A stretch of 64,000 nucleotides of DNA from an uncultured Sphingomonadaceae bacterium (GCA_937995515.1 CALKJZ010000021.1:1-64000), one strand, 5' to 3'; shown: positions 28,691 to 46,374, numbered from the stretch's first letter. Numbers and translations are program-made. The notes: generated from the letters alone by a model not told the origin.

Positions 28691-29176
28691 CTATTTCTTG
28701 CGCCGGAAGTCGAGGCTTATCACGTTCGAGCCGGCTTCGCCCGCTGGCGCCTCGTCCGACGGCTGCGGCGCGTCGGGCGCAGGCGGTGCGTCAGACACGG
28801 TGAACTGGAGCGCGAAGTTGACGGCCGGATCAACAAAGCCCGAGATCGCCGCAAAGGGAATGCGGAGCTTGGCCGGCACCTGGTTGAAGGTGAGGCCGAC
28901 TTCGAAGTAGCTCTCTTCCACCTTCAGGTCCCAGAAGCGGTGCTGCAGCACCACCGTCATTTCCTCGGGATAGCGCTCAAGCAGGTGGCGCGGCATGTCC
29001 ACCCCCGGGTGCCTTGTGCGGAAGGCGATGAAGAAATGGTGGGCGCCGGGAAGCCCGCCTGCCAGCTGCACATCGCGGAGCACGTGGCGCACCACCGCGC
29101 GCAGCGAATTCTGCACAATCTCATCATAGGGGATGAGACTGTCGGGCACGTCGGGCGGGTCGGTGGCGTTGCTCAT
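28691..29176 (-). CDS. sspB: SspB-family ClpXP adaptor
   Basis: The 161-residue protein matches alphaproteobacterial SspB: IPYDEIVQNSLRAVVRHVL, then GLPGAHHFFIAFRTRHPGVDM, VLQHRFWDLKV and FNQVPAKLRIPFAAISGFVDP, followed by a flexible Pro/Asp/Glu tail that ends VISLDFRRKK, the peptide which docks on ClpX. It delivers ssrA-tagged and other substrates to the ClpXP protease. The start at ATG 29176 gives the canonical beginning. It is upstream of gmk on the same strand. Confidence 0.92.
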   Translation of the reverse strand: MSNATDPPDVPDSLIPYDEIVQNSLRAVVRHVLRDVQLAGGLPGAHHFFIAFRTRHPGVDMPRHLLERYPEEMTVVLQHRFWDLKVEESYFEVGLTFNQVPAKLRIPFAAISGFVDPAVNFALQFTVSDAPPAPDAPQPSDEAPAGEAGSNVISLDFRRKK

Positions 29177-29690
29177 GGCCAGGCTCTCGGGCGCATGCCA
29201 AGGGTTACGACGCTGCCTGCCCCCGATCAAGGCCCGGGCACCAAGACACCGTGCCTGTCATCAAGATTTCGCACATGGGAGCTTTCCACCACAGGCCTGC
29301 GCGATCGCGCCACCTGCCGCGACGGCCCCATGGTCGGCAGCTGCCGAGCCGGTTGCGTGGACGCGGCGCGCGGGAGAGCTGGAGAGGAGATGCAGGCGCT
29401 TCTGTTGCCCGGCGCGCCTGCGAGCCGCTGGAGTCCGATTCTGTTACCGGGTTCGGCCCGAACCCTGCTCAGGCCTTGTAAGGATTGCCTTGGGGGCAAC
29501 CGTTACGCGGCGATCGCAAATGCCTCGTTGTCGTTGGCATTTGTGGGTTTTGACCCGTTTTACGGGAGTATCTGCCCGGGCAGAAACGGCGTCTTTCGCC
29601 ACACGTCGATCCTGTTTCGGCCCCGTCAGATCCTGCGCGCACGCAAGGAGTTGGTGGAGCCGCCGGGTACCGCCCCCGGGTCCGCAATGG

Positions 29691-30071
29691 CTATTCCACG
29701 CAGTTCTTCACTGCCATCTCCGCGCGAACGCGGCCCTGCTCATGTAGCATCCGGGCGGGCCGATTTGAAGACCGGCCCGGAAGGCCTGCCATCCAGGCGG
29801 CCGGGGCGAGCCGCCGCCGACACACCACGGCCGCGGCAAGCCCGAAGCCGAGGATCATCATCGCCCGGCTCTTCGGCTCCGGCACGACCGGGGCGGAACA
29901 TGTCTGCACATGTGCGAGCATCGCGGCATCGGCGCCGGTTGCAGCCGATTCCAGCGCGGAAGCGAGAACGGCAAGGACGGCCGCAGCGGCGACCGATGTG
30001 GCAGCCGGCGTCGCGGCATCGGCCGACCGTGCAACCCCTGCGATGGCGGCTGCAGGCGCAGCGGATCTCAT
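29691..30071 (-). pseudogene. degenerate PEP-CTERM protein gene
   Basis: A 126-residue frame from ATG 30071 is Ala/Val-rich and reaches VPEPKSRAMMILGFGLAAAVVCRRR, a PEPxxWA-type sorting signal whose Trp is replaced by Arg. In intact members the protein ends a few residues after the basic cluster; here it runs on for over 40 more residues without recognisable sequence, so the original stop is probably lost. There is no clean signal peptide. A candidate sigma-54 site lies about 42 nt upstream. Most likely a decaying member of the same family as the gene at 7621-8334. Confidence 0.5.
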
Positions 30072-30112
30072 CACGATCCAACCCGCAACAGCATCCGTGG
30101 TGCCATTCCCGG

Positions 30113-30127
30113 GCCAACCGCGTGCCC
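30113..30127 (-). promoter_or_regulatory. sigma-54-like site before the degenerate PEP-CTERM gene
   Basis: Minus strand GGGCACGCGGTTGGC keeps GG-N10-GC spacing (GG at 30126-30125, GC at 30114-30113) and GGCACG of the -24 element; the -12 element is TGGC rather than TTGC. The predicted leader of about 30 nt equals that of the intact PEP-CTERM gene. Weak on its own. Confidence 0.3.
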
Positions 30128-30257
30128 ACCAGCCGGAAAGTGGGAGTTCTCTCGGTTTTCCTGGGAAAATCCGGGTCCCCCAGCGCACGGTCGCGCGCCA
30201 GCGGGAGGCGGGCCGACGGTCGGCGCCGCCAAGCCTCAAGACCTGTTAAGACGCTGC

Positions 30258-30285
30258 GGGGCCGGCCGTGTGCGCAACCGGCCCC
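30258..30285 (-). terminator. hairpin after rpoC
   Basis: A perfect 8-bp stem GGGGCCGG/CCGGCCCC with a 12-nt loop lies 11 nt beyond the rpoC stop. There is no strong U tract after it, so it may act with Rho or as a 3' end stabiliser. Confidence 0.5.
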
Positions 30286-30295
30286 GTGCACTGTG

Positions 30296-34528
<4,233 letters not shown>

Positions 34529-34580
34529 CTGGCCTCCTCGCGCGGCATGAGCGGATGCCGCGCATTCCTGTCTGTCGGGG

Positions 34581-38753
<4,173 letters not shown>

Positions 38754-39076
38754 GCTTGCGAAAGCCCTTCGAGACGGTCACGCGGTTCTCTCAAGCGCCG
38801 CCCGGCCGGGTGCCGCCCGATGGCGGGCCCGGAGGCAGCGGTCCGCACGCAGACTGGGACCCACACACCAAGGGGCCGCGCCCCCCGGTAATCCGGTGGT
38901 GCAGCCCTGGCGCCTGTGCAAGTCCCTGAGCTCCCCTGCGTGTGGCGCACCCGCGCGGTTGGCGCGCCATGTCCCGGAAGCCTCGTCGTCGGTCTAGGCC
39001 GAAGCGGCCGGCCGTGTCAAACCGGAAAGGCCTTGCCGGCCCTGCGGCCGGCCGCGCCACGACCTGTGCCATCGTT
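38754..39076. other. 323-nt leader region upstream of rpoB
   Basis: No gene is seen. It contains the candidate rpoB promoter (38992-39020) and would give a leader of about 230 nt. A short hairpin GCTTTCGCAAGC sits directly before the rpoB start. No rplJ/rplL reading frames are present. Confidence 0.5.
38992..39020 (-). promoter_or_regulatory. rpoB: candidate rpoBC promoter
   Basis: On the minus strand TTGACA (39020-39015) is followed after 17 nt by CTAGAC (38997-38992). A perfect -35 with an optimal spacer and a moderate -10. It would let rpoBC be transcribed independently of the dehydrogenase gene upstream. Confidence 0.5.
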
Positions 39077-40873
39077 TCAGGCGGCAAGCATCGCCTCTTC
39101 GGGCACGGCGTGGAGCATGGCCGCACCGCGCGTCACCGGGCCGAGAAGCGCAGGCGCGGCGGGCAGAAGCTGCTCGGCATAGAAGCGGGCGGTTGCGATC
39201 TTGGCCCGCAGGAAGGCCGGGTCGCCCCGCCCCTCCTCCAGCCTGCGCGCCGCTTCGGCGGCCTGCCGCACGAGAAGCGTGCCACCGAGCGTCAGGCCGA
39301 ACATCCTCAGATAGGGCGTGGCGCCGGCGGCGGTGTCGGCCAGTTTCTCGCCCGCATTGCCCGTCATCCACACCGAGGCGGTCTGCAGTGCCTCCAGCGC
39401 ATCTTCCGCATAGGGCCGGATCGCGCCCAGATCCCCGCCGTCGGGCAGCGCGGCAAGGAACGCCCGCTCGCGTTGAAGCAGCTGGCGCCAGTGCGTGCCG
39501 CCGTCCATCACGAGCTTGCGGCCAACGAGATCCAGCGCCTGGATCCCGTTGGTGCCCTCGTAGATGGGCGCAATGCGGGCGTCGCGATAGTGCTGCGCTG
39601 CGCCCGTTTCCTCAACATAGCCCATGCCGCCGAACACCTGCAGCGCAAGGCTTGCCATCTCGACGCCCATGTCGGTTGCAAAGGCCTTGGTGATGGGGGT
39701 GAGGAGGTCTGCCTCGCCCTGGGCCGCGCGGCGCCGCTCCGGGTCCGGCTCGGCATGGGCGCGGTCGACGGCTGCGGCATTGCGCGCGGCGATCGCCCGG
39801 CACGCCTCGGTCATTGCCTTCACGGTCATCAGCATGCGGCGCACGTCGGCATGTTCGATGATGCGCACCGGCACGCGCGACGGGTCTCCGAAACGGGCGG
39901 ACTGCACCCGCTCGCGGGCGAAGGCGAGCGCGCCCTGGAAGGCCCGCTCGGCAATCGCGATGCCCTGCAGGCCGACATTCACCCGCGCGTGGTTCATCAT
40001 CGTGAACATCGCCCGCATGCCGGCATGCTCCGCCCCCACCATCCAGCCAACACAGGCCCCCGAGTCGCCGAAGCTCATGGTGCAGGTGGGGCTGGCATGA
40101 ATGCCGAGTTTGTGCTCGGTGGATACCGCGCGCAGGTCGTTGCGGGCGCCCGGCCGGCCGCCCGCGCCGGGCAGAAACTTCGGTACGATGAACAGGCTGA
40201 TGCCCTTCGTCCCCTCCGGTGCGCCGGGCGTGCGGGCCAGCACGAGGTGGACGATGTTCTCGGCGAGATCATGCTCGCCCCAGGTGATGTAGATTTTCGT
40301 GCCCCGGATGCGCCACGTGCCATCGCCGGCCGGAGTGGCCTCGGTGCGGAGCGCGCCCACGTCGGAGCCGGCCTGCGGCTCGGTCAGGTTCATGGTTCCC
40401 GTCCAGCGGCCCTCCACAAGCGGCCGCAGGAAGGTGTCCTTCTGCCATGCATCGCCATGGGCCTGCAGCGCCTCGATCGCGCCCAGCGTCAGCATGGGGC
40501 AGAGCGAATAGGCCATGTTCGCGCTCGTCAGCTGCTCCTGCACCATGCAGGCAAGCGCAAAGGGCAGCCCCTGCCCGCCGTGTTCGGGCGCGGCATTGAG
40601 CCCGATCCAGCCCCCTTGCACATACTGGCGGTGCGCCTCGGCAAAGCCGTCCGGCATGGTGACGACGCCATCGATGGCCCGTGCGCCCACCCGGTCGCCG
40701 ATGGCGTTCAGGGGGGCAAACACATGGGCTGCAAGCTTGCCCGATTCGTGGAGGATGGCCTCCACCATGTCGGCAGTTGCCCCCTCGAAGCCGGGCAGTC
40801 GCTGGAGGCCGGCGATGTCGGCAATCGTCTCGAGCGCAAAGCGCTGGTCGGCAATCGGTGGCGTGTAGGTCAT
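39077..40873 (-). CDS. acyl-CoA dehydrogenase with C-terminal extension (DmdC/FadE-like)
   Basis: The 598-residue protein belongs to the long acyl-CoA dehydrogenase branch typified by DmdC (3-methylmercaptopropionyl-CoA dehydrogenase). It starts MTYTPPIADQRFALETIADI, a typical beginning of this group. FAD/substrate blocks are GTMNLTEPQAGSDVGALRTEA (part), GTKIYITWGEHDL, FGGMGYVEETGAAQHYRDARI, and IYEGTNGIQALDL with the catalytic Glu. The last 130 residues form the extra helical domain (WMTGNAGEKLADTAAGATPYLRMFG). It may act on short or branched acyl-CoAs; the exact substrate cannot be read from sequence. Divergent from the Sua5 gene with 46 nt between. Confidence 0.92.
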   Translation of the reverse strand: MTYTPPIADQRFALETIADIAGLQRLPGFEGATADMVEAILHESGKLAAHVFAPLNAIGDRVGARAIDGVVTMPDGFAEAHRQYVQGGWIGLNAAPEHGGQGLPFALACMVQEQLTSANMAYSLCPMLTLGAIEALQAHGDAWQKDTFLRPLVEGRWTGTMNLTEPQAGSDVGALRTEATPAGDGTWRIRGTKIYITWGEHDLAENIVHLVLARTPGAPEGTKGISLFIVPKFLPGAGGRPGARNDLRAVSTEHKLGIHASPTCTMSFGDSGACVGWMVGAEHAGMRAMFTMMNHARVNVGLQGIAIAERAFQGALAFARERVQSARFGDPSRVPVRIIEHADVRRMLMTVKAMTEACRAIAARNAAAVDRAHAEPDPERRRAAQGEADLLTPITKAFATDMGVEMASLALQVFGGMGYVEETGAAQHYRDARIAPIYEGTNGIQALDLVGRKLVMDGGTHWRQLLQRERAFLAALPDGGDLGAIRPYAEDALEALQTASVWMTGNAGEKLADTAAGATPYLRMFGLTLGGTLLVRQAAEAARRLEEGRGDPAFLRAKIATARFYAEQLLPAAPALLGPVTRGAAMLHAVPEEAMLAA

Positions 40874-40919
40874 GGGCGGGCCCTGTTCGGCTGGAGAGCC
40901 GCCTCCTATAGCGCCAGCG

Positions 40920-41873
40920 ATGCCGAGTTCCACCGACAGCGTGCCGCGCCGGGTGGCCGCAGACGAAGCGGGCGTAGCCGAGGCTGTCGGCCTTCTTGCC
41001 GCCGGCGGGATCGTGGTGATTCCGACCGAGACGGTCTACGGGCTTGCCGCCGATGCCGCCAACCCGGCGGCCGTCGCCCGGGTCTTTGCCGCCAAGGGCC
41101 GGCCGGCCCTCAACCCCTTGATCGTCCATGTCGCAAGCTTTGGCATGGCGGAACGCTACGGCCAGTTCGGAGAGCTGGGGCGGCACCTCGCCCGGCGGTT
41201 CTGGCCGGGGCCGCTCACGCTTGTCGTGCCGCGCCGGGCCGGGGCACCGCTTGCCGGGGCGGTCACGGCGGGCCTGCCCACGGTTGCGCTGCGCGTGCCC
41301 GCCCACCCGGTGATGCAGGCCGTGGTCGCGCGCCTTGGCCGGGCGGTGGCGGCACCTTCGGCCAATGTGTCCGGCCGTCTTTCGCCGACGCGCGCCGCGC
41401 ATGTGGCCGGCCTTGATGTGCCGCTTGTTCTCGATGCCGGACCCTGTGCGGCGGGGCTCGAGAGCACGATCCTGAAGCTGGGGGCGGATGGCGCGCTCAC
41501 GTTGCTGCGGCCGGGGGCTGTGCCGCTGGAGACGCTCGTGGCGGAAGCCGGGCGGCCGGTCGCGCCGGCCGGTGCCGGAGTGGAGGCGCCGGGCATGCTG
41601 CTTCGGCACTATGCGCCGCGGCTGCCCCTCTTGCTGGAGGTGACGGAGCCGGAAGCCGGCATGTTCCTGATCGGCTTCGGCCCGGTTGCGGGCGATCTCA
41701 ACCTTTCGCCGACGGGCGATCTTGCCGAGGCGGCAGCCGGCCTGTTCGACGCGCTCCACCGGGCCGAGGCAAGCGGTGCGGAGTCAATCGGGGTGGCCCC
41801 CATTCCGCGCCACGGCCTCGGGCTTGCCATCCACGACCGGCTCCGGCGAGGAAGCGCCGCCGGCTGCGTGTAG
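40920..41873 (+). CDS. tsaC: L-threonylcarbamoyladenylate synthase (Sua5 type)
   Basis: The 317-residue enzyme makes threonylcarbamoyl-AMP for the t6A37 tRNA modification. The YrdC domain has GGIVVIPTETVYGLAADA, KGRPALNPLIVHV, FWPGPLTLVV and SANVSGRLSPT. The extra C-terminal Sua5 domain (after APGMLLRHYAPRLPL) makes it the long Sua5 form rather than short TsaC. The start at ATG 40920 gives a short leader before the domain. Confidence 0.95.
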   Translation: MPSSTDSVPRRVAADEAGVAEAVGLLAAGGIVVIPTETVYGLAADAANPAAVARVFAAKGRPALNPLIVHVASFGMAERYGQFGELGRHLARRFWPGPLTLVVPRRAGAPLAGAVTAGLPTVALRVPAHPVMQAVVARLGRAVAAPSANVSGRLSPTRAAHVAGLDVPLVLDAGPCAAGLESTILKLGADGALTLLRPGAVPLETLVAEAGRPVAPAGAGVEAPGMLLRHYAPRLPLLLEVTEPEAGMFLIGFGPVAGDLNLSPTGDLAEAAAGLFDALHRAEASGAESIGVAPIPRHGLGLAIHDRLRRGSAAGCV

Positions 41874-42212
41874 ACGGCCCCTGCCTCGGCCCGCATGTCG
41901 GGCCGCACGCGGCAGCCGGTCCGCAAAAGGCAGCAGTCGGCAGCCGGCCCGCCGTCGGCATGGGGTCGGGTTGCCCCTCCCCTCGGCACCCCTTGCGTCC
42001 GGGGCCGGGTCAAGCCGTGGGCCCACACGGGCCCTCCGGCTGCATCAGATGGGCAGACGACGGGAGGCGTGGGCCGAAGATGCCCACGGCCGCAGCCGCC
42101 TGCCCGCTCCCGAACATCGGCGAGCGAAACCTGCAGGCCCGGGACCCGGCAGGCGGAAGACCCGTGCCGCGCCGGGATGTGGCGGCCCTCGGCGGGCACC
42201 ATCCCAACAATG
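41874..42212. other. 339-nt convergent spacer, nothing recognised
   Basis: It lies between the stops of the Sua5 gene (plus) and nrdB (minus). Open frames on both strands give low-complexity Arg/Pro/Gly text. No RNA gene, repeat or clear terminator was seen. Confidence 0.5.
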
Positions 42213-43259
42213 TCATGGCACGACAACGCCGCTCAGGAGGTCGGCATCGGCTTCCCGCGCAGCCTCGGCGGCGGCTGCCTTCGCCTTCCGGCGCTGGTCG
42301 AAGGCGGCCCACACCTCGTTCCAGCTGCCCCTGGTGGCAGCCTTGGAATATTCCGTCGCCCGCGTCTCGAAGAAGTTCGCATGCTCCACGCCGGACAGGA
42401 GCGGCTGGAGCCACGGCAGCGGATGCTCCTCGATCAGATAGATGGGCGCAAGGCCGAGCTGCTTCAGCCGCCAGTCTGCCGTGTAGCGGATATATTTCTT
42501 GATCTCCTTCGGGTGCATGCCCGGAACCGGGCCCATCTCGAAGGCGAGGTCGATAAAGGCATCCTCCAGCCGCACGACCTTCTGGCAGACATCCACGATA
42601 TCATCCTTTACCGCCTGCGTCAGGCAGTCGCGCTCGGCGACGAAGCTGTGGAAGAGCTTGATGATCCCCTCGCAGTGCAGCGTCTCGTCGCGCACCGACC
42701 AGGAGACGATCTGCCCCATGCCCTTCATGCGGTTGTGGCGCGGAAAGTTCATGAGCATCGCAAAGCTGGCGAACAGCTGCAGCCCCTCGGTAAAGCCGCC
42801 AAACATTGCAAGGGTACGCGCGATGTCCGCATCCGTCTCCACCCCGAACTGGCTCATGAAATCATGCTTGTCGCGCATCTCCTTGTAATTGAGAAATGCG
42901 GCATATTCCGCCTCCGGCATGCCAATCGTATCAAGCAGGTGGCTGTAGGCGGCAATGTGTACCGTCTCCATGTTCGAGAAGGCGGTGAGCATCATTTTCA
43001 CTTCGGTCGGCTTGAACACCCGGCCATACTTGTCGTGGTAGCAATCCTGCACCTCGACATCGGCCTGGGTGAAGAAGCGGAAGATCTGGGTAAGCAGGTT
43101 GCGCTCGTGGGTGCCGAGTTTCTGCGCCCAGTCCCTGCAGTCTTCGCCCAGCGGCACCTCTTCCGGCATCCAGTGGATCTGCTGCTGGCGCTTCCAGTAT
43201 TCATAGGCCCAAGGATATTCGAACGGCTTGTAGACCTTGGAGGCTTCGAGAAGGGGCAT
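42213..43259 (-). CDS. nrdB: class Ia ribonucleotide reductase beta subunit
   Basis: The 348-residue subunit houses the diiron-tyrosyl radical used to reduce ribonucleotides. Metal and radical motifs are intact: NMETVHIAAYSHLLDTIG (Glu/His ligands and the probable radical Tyr), FTEGLQLFASFAML, and SVRDETLHCEGIIKLFH. The C-terminal acidic tail (ADADLLSGVVVP) should contact NrdA. The start ATG 43259 gives MPLLEASKVYKPFEYPWAYEYW (part), the common beginning. nrdA is not adjacent. An NrdR-box-like site lies about 200 nt upstream. Confidence 0.96.
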   Translation of the reverse strand: MPLLEASKVYKPFEYPWAYEYWKRQQQIHWMPEEVPLGEDCRDWAQKLGTHERNLLTQIFRFFTQADVEVQDCYHDKYGRVFKPTEVKMMLTAFSNMETVHIAAYSHLLDTIGMPEAEYAAFLNYKEMRDKHDFMSQFGVETDADIARTLAMFGGFTEGLQLFASFAMLMNFPRHNRMKGMGQIVSWSVRDETLHCEGIIKLFHSFVAERDCLTQAVKDDIVDVCQKVVRLEDAFIDLAFEMGPVPGMHPKEIKKYIRYTADWRLKQLGLAPIYLIEEHPLPWLQPLLSGVEHANFFETRATEYSKAATRGSWNEVWAAFDQRRKAKAAAAEAAREADADLLSGVVVP

Positions 43260-43676
43260 CGGGGCAGATCCTTGGCCAGTGCGTGGAACGAAGATGGAAC
43301 ATTGCGGCGCGGGTGGCAAGGCGCAAGGCACGGCAACCACATTCTCCTCCGCCGTTCTCCGCGCCGCCGATGGCCTGAGGCTAACCCGCGCCGGGCGCCG
43401 GCGCAAGACGGGAACCGGCGCCTCTACCCGCATCTAGAGGCGGCAGGCTGACGCGACCACGAAATATGGTGGTTGGCAGGGGGGGTCACGCGGCAGGTTG
43501 GGCCGGGGGCAAGCGCCGCCGCCGCGCGCCCGCGGGGCGGTGGCGGATGGCCCGCGGCCGCGGGGGGCGCCTGTTGCACCTCGGGAAAGCCGCACGCCGC
43601 GGCGCCGGCCACCGGCACATGGGCCCGGCCGCGCTGGTCATGCGCGCGGCAGGCGCGAGGCCGGGCAGCCGGGCAG
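43260..43676. other. 417-nt leader region upstream of nrdB
   Basis: The spacer between the thiolase stop and nrdB. It contains the NrdR-box-like site (43456-43473) and a 7-bp inverted repeat GCCTCTA/TAGAGGC (43420-43426 and 43435-43441). The last 200 nt before nrdB have no further pattern I can name, and no gene is seen. Confidence 0.5.
43456..43473. promoter_or_regulatory. NrdR-box-like site upstream of nrdB
   Basis: accacgaaatatggtggt is an inverted repeat (ACCAC/GTGGT) with an AT-rich centre, the shape of NrdR boxes (consensus close to ACACWATATATWGTGT). NrdR represses ribonucleotide reductase genes when ATP/dATP levels are sufficient. NrdR boxes usually come in pairs; only one is clear here. 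Confidence 0.55.
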
Positions 43677-44939
43677 CTACCGGGCCGTCACCCGCTCGAT
43701 GATGATCGCAGGGGCCATGCCGCCTGCGGCACACATGGTCACCAGCCCGCGCCGGAGGTCGCGCCGCTCCAGCTCGTCGAGGATGGTGCCGACGAGAATC
43801 GCCCCGGTCGCCCCGATCGGATGGCCGAGCGCGATCGCACCGCCGTTCACATTCACCCGCTCCCGGTCGAGATCGAGATCGCGGACATATTTCTCGGCGA
43901 CTACCGCAAATGCCTCGTTCACCTCGAAGAGGTCGATGTCTGCGAGCGAGAGGCCGGCCTTTGCCAGCACCTTGCGGGTGGCGCCCACCGGCGCGTTCAG
44001 CATCAGCGTGGGGCAATCCCCGTGGTTGGCCATGGCCACCACCCGCGCGCGCGGCTTCAGCCCGTGCGCCTCCGCATAGGCCCGCGAGGTGACCAGCACG
44101 GCGGCTGCGCCATCCACCACGCCCGAGGAGTTGCCGGCGTGGTGCACGTGGCGGATCTGGAGATCGGGGTATTTCTGCCGGATGAGCCCGGCAAATGTCG
44201 TGCCCTCGGCATCGAGAGGCATCTCGGCCACCCGCGCGAAGGCCGGCTCCAGCGCCGCGAGCGCCTCCATCGTCGTCTCGGGCCGCGGATATTCGTCGTG
44301 GTCGAGCGCGACCGAGCCGTCCTCGTTCAGAACCGGCACCAGCGAGCGCTGGAAATGCCCCCCGGCGATGGCGGCGGCTGCGCGCCTCTGGCTTTCGAGC
44401 CCGAGCGAATCGAGCGCCTCGCGGGGAATGCCCTCGAGCGTTGCGATCGCGTCGCCGCACACGCCCTGGTGCGACTGCGGGTGCACCTTCTGCAGCCTCG
44501 CATTGCCCGAGCCGATGCCCATCGGCTTCAGCCCGGCGGCCATCTCCTCACGCTGGAGCTCGGCCGTATAGCTCATCATCTCGGTGCCGCCGGCAACGAT
44601 GCAGGCCTCGAGCCCCGAGGCGACCATGCCGGCGGCAAGCGTCACTGCCGTGATGCCGCCGCCACAGAACCGGTCGAGCGTCACGCCGGAGGAGCGGATG
44701 TCGTAGCCGGCATCGAGCGCGGCCATGCGGCCGAGATCGCCGCCCTGCCGGCCCTTCTGCGAAGAGGTGGACCAGATGACATCGTCGACCGTCGCCGTGT
44801 CGAGCCCGTTGCGCGCGGCAATGGCGGCAAGGACCGTGGCCGCAAGCTGCTGCGGGTGAAGGTGCGCGAGCGCGCCCTTGCCAGCCTTGCCGATGCCGCG
44901 CGGCGTGCGCACCGCATCGATGATCAGCGCCTCGCCCAT
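43677..44939 (-). CDS. acetyl-CoA C-acyltransferase (thiolase)
   Basis: The 420-residue thiolase has the nucleophile Cys in DRFCGGGITAVTLAAG, NEAFAVVAEKYVRDL, GGAIALGHPIGATGA with the catalytic His, and the second Cys in MCAAGGMAPAIIIE. It cleaves 3-oxoacyl-CoA to acetyl-CoA and a shorter acyl-CoA, or runs in reverse. The variant DRFCGGG (rather than NRFCSSG) is seen in FadA/PcaF-like degradative subfamilies. The ATG 44939 gives the standard start EALIIDAVRTPRG. Monocistronic; substrate not determined. Confidence 0.94.
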   Translation of the reverse strand: MGEALIIDAVRTPRGIGKAGKGALAHLHPQQLAATVLAAIAARNGLDTATVDDVIWSTSSQKGRQGGDLGRMAALDAGYDIRSSGVTLDRFCGGGITAVTLAAGMVASGLEACIVAGGTEMMSYTAELQREEMAAGLKPMGIGSGNARLQKVHPQSHQGVCGDAIATLEGIPREALDSLGLESQRRAAAAIAGGHFQRSLVPVLNEDGSVALDHDEYPRPETTMEALAALEPAFARVAEMPLDAEGTTFAGLIRQKYPDLQIRHVHHAGNSSGVVDGAAAVLVTSRAYAEAHGLKPRARVVAMANHGDCPTLMLNAPVGATRKVLAKAGLSLADIDLFEVNEAFAVVAEKYVRDLDLDRERVNVNGGAIALGHPIGATGAILVGTILDELERRDLRRGLVTMCAAGGMAPAIIIERVTAR

Positions 44940-45199
44940 GCCCGTCTCCCCCAGCTCCCGCGACGACGGGCAGCGGCATGACGCGCGGCCGCACGGCAAG
45001 ATAGCCCAGAATTTGCGGGGGTCGGCCTCGGGGCAGGCCGGGGCGCGCGAAGGGGCTCGCCGAAGGCCAGCCGCCGGAGCCCGGGTTCTGCGGCCGCGCC
45101 CGGCGCCCTGGCCTGCGGCGCAAGGCCCTGGGCGGCCGATGGGCCGCCTTGCCTTGCGGGCCATCGGCGCCCATCTGCGCCTTAGCGAGGAGAGTGGCC

Positions 45200-45628
45200 A
45201 TGGGCAGCACGGCAGATCAAGGGTTTCCATTCCGGCTGAGCGAGGCGGAGTGGCGTGCGCGGCTCACACCCGAGCAATTCGACGTGATGCGCCGCCACGG
45301 CACGGAGCGGCCCGGGTCGTGCGCGCTGCTCCGCGAACGGCGGCGCGGCATCTTCTGCTGCGCTGGCTGCGGCAACCCGCTGTTTGCAAGCGGAGACAAG
45401 TTCGACAGCGGAACCGGCTGGCCGAGCTTCGACGCGCCGCTCGCCGGTGCGGTTGGAACCTCGATCGACACCTCCCACGGGATGGTTCGAGAGGAGGTGC
45501 ACTGCGCCAACTGCGGGAGCCACCTCGGCCATGTGTTTCCCGATGGTCCGCCGCCAACCGGGCTGCGCTACTGCATCAACGGGGTGGCGCTCAGGTTCGA
45601 GCCGGAGCCGGAAGGGCACGTGGCCTGA
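45200..45628 (+). CDS. msrB: peptide-methionine (R)-S-oxide reductase
   Basis: The 142-residue enzyme repairs methionine R-sulfoxide. The structural zinc pairs are C54-A-G-C57 and C102-A-N-C105; the catalytic Cys125 is in [23 protein letters not shown] and [19 protein letters not shown] (part) are classic. The ATG at 45200 follows gcgaggaga. Divergent from the thiolase gene, no msrA nearby. Confidence 0.96.
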   Translation: MGSTADQGFPFRLSEAEWRARLTPEQFDVMRRHGTERPGSCALLRERRRGIFCCAGCGNPLFASGDKFDSGTGWPSFDAPLAGAVGTSIDTSHGMVREEVHCANCGSHLGHVFPDGPPPTGLRYCINGVALRFEPEPEGHVA

Positions 45629-45818
45629 GCCACGCGCACCTCAGCCTCGCGCCGGGCGCACCAGCGGTTGCGCCGCCGCATGGTGCCGGGCGCAATCCCG
45701 GCCGGCGGCGGCGTGCGGTACGGCAGGGGCGCTGCCACGGGCATGAGACCGAGCCTGCACGGAACCGATCCGGGCACGAGACCAATGGGCAGCCCTGAAG
45801 GGTCGGGCTGCCGGGGGC

Positions 45819-45894
<76 letters not shown>

Positions 45895-46038
45895 ATTCCA
45901 TCCCGGCTTTCCATTCCGGCGCGCATCTTGCGCACCCCTGGCGCCCCGCCTGGGTGCGGGAGCGCGGCTCCTAATCCAACGGCCCGGCTCTTGCAAGGCC
46001 GCACGGGCAAAGGTCCTGCCAGCGGTTGGCCCGGCAGC

Positions 46039-46374
46039 CTACTGGTCGTCTTCCTTGTCCTCGACAACCACGTCGGCGAGGTCGCTGTCGTCGCCGCCGA
46101 TATCGACATCGGCATCGTCGGAAGGCTCCGCCTCGTCGGCATCGATGGCTTCCAGGTCGTCGGCCTCGATTGCGACATCGTCCTCTGCGCCGCCTGCCTT
46201 GCCCTCGGGCTTTTCCGTCTCGAACGGAAGCGCCTGCTTGGACTTCAGGATCGGCTCGGGCAGCCAAGCATGGCCGCAGTTGATGCAGACCACAGGGTCG
46301 TCGTTGCCGAGGTCGTAGAAACGGGTGCTGCACTTCGGGCAGGTCCGCTTTGTGCCCCATTCCGCTTTGATCAC
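46039..46374 (-). CDS. TIGR02300 family zinc-ribbon acidic protein
   Basis: The 111-residue protein begins at GTG 46374 with IKAEWGTKRTCPKC, then STRFYDLGNDDPVVCINCGH. Two CxxC pairs form a zinc ribbon, and the FYDL block gives the family its name. The C-terminal half is very acidic (Asp/Glu runs). It is a conserved alphaproteobacterial protein of unknown function, usually found divergent from aroA as here (165 nt between starts). No ATG precedes the domain in frame. Confidence 0.9.
   Translation of the reverse strand: MIKAEWGTKRTCPKCSTRFYDLGNDDPVVCINCGHAWLPEPILKSKQALPFETEKPEGKAGGAEDDVAIEADDLEAIDADEAEPSDDADVDIGGDDSDLADVVVEDKEDDQ

Larger units (their letters stand above)
29177..30295. other. 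1.1-kb low-gene-density region between sspB and rpoC
   Basis: This is one of the two sparsest stretches in the window, with the IS630 region. It holds the degenerate PEP-CTERM frame (29691-30071), a sigma-54-like site, the rpoC terminator hairpin, and a perfect 7-bp inverted repeat AAATGCC/GGCATTT at 29518-29524 and 29536-29542 of unknown role. The sspB promoter must lie near 29180-29300. The remainder, especially 29180-29690, shows no credible gene on either strand. Confidence 0.5.
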
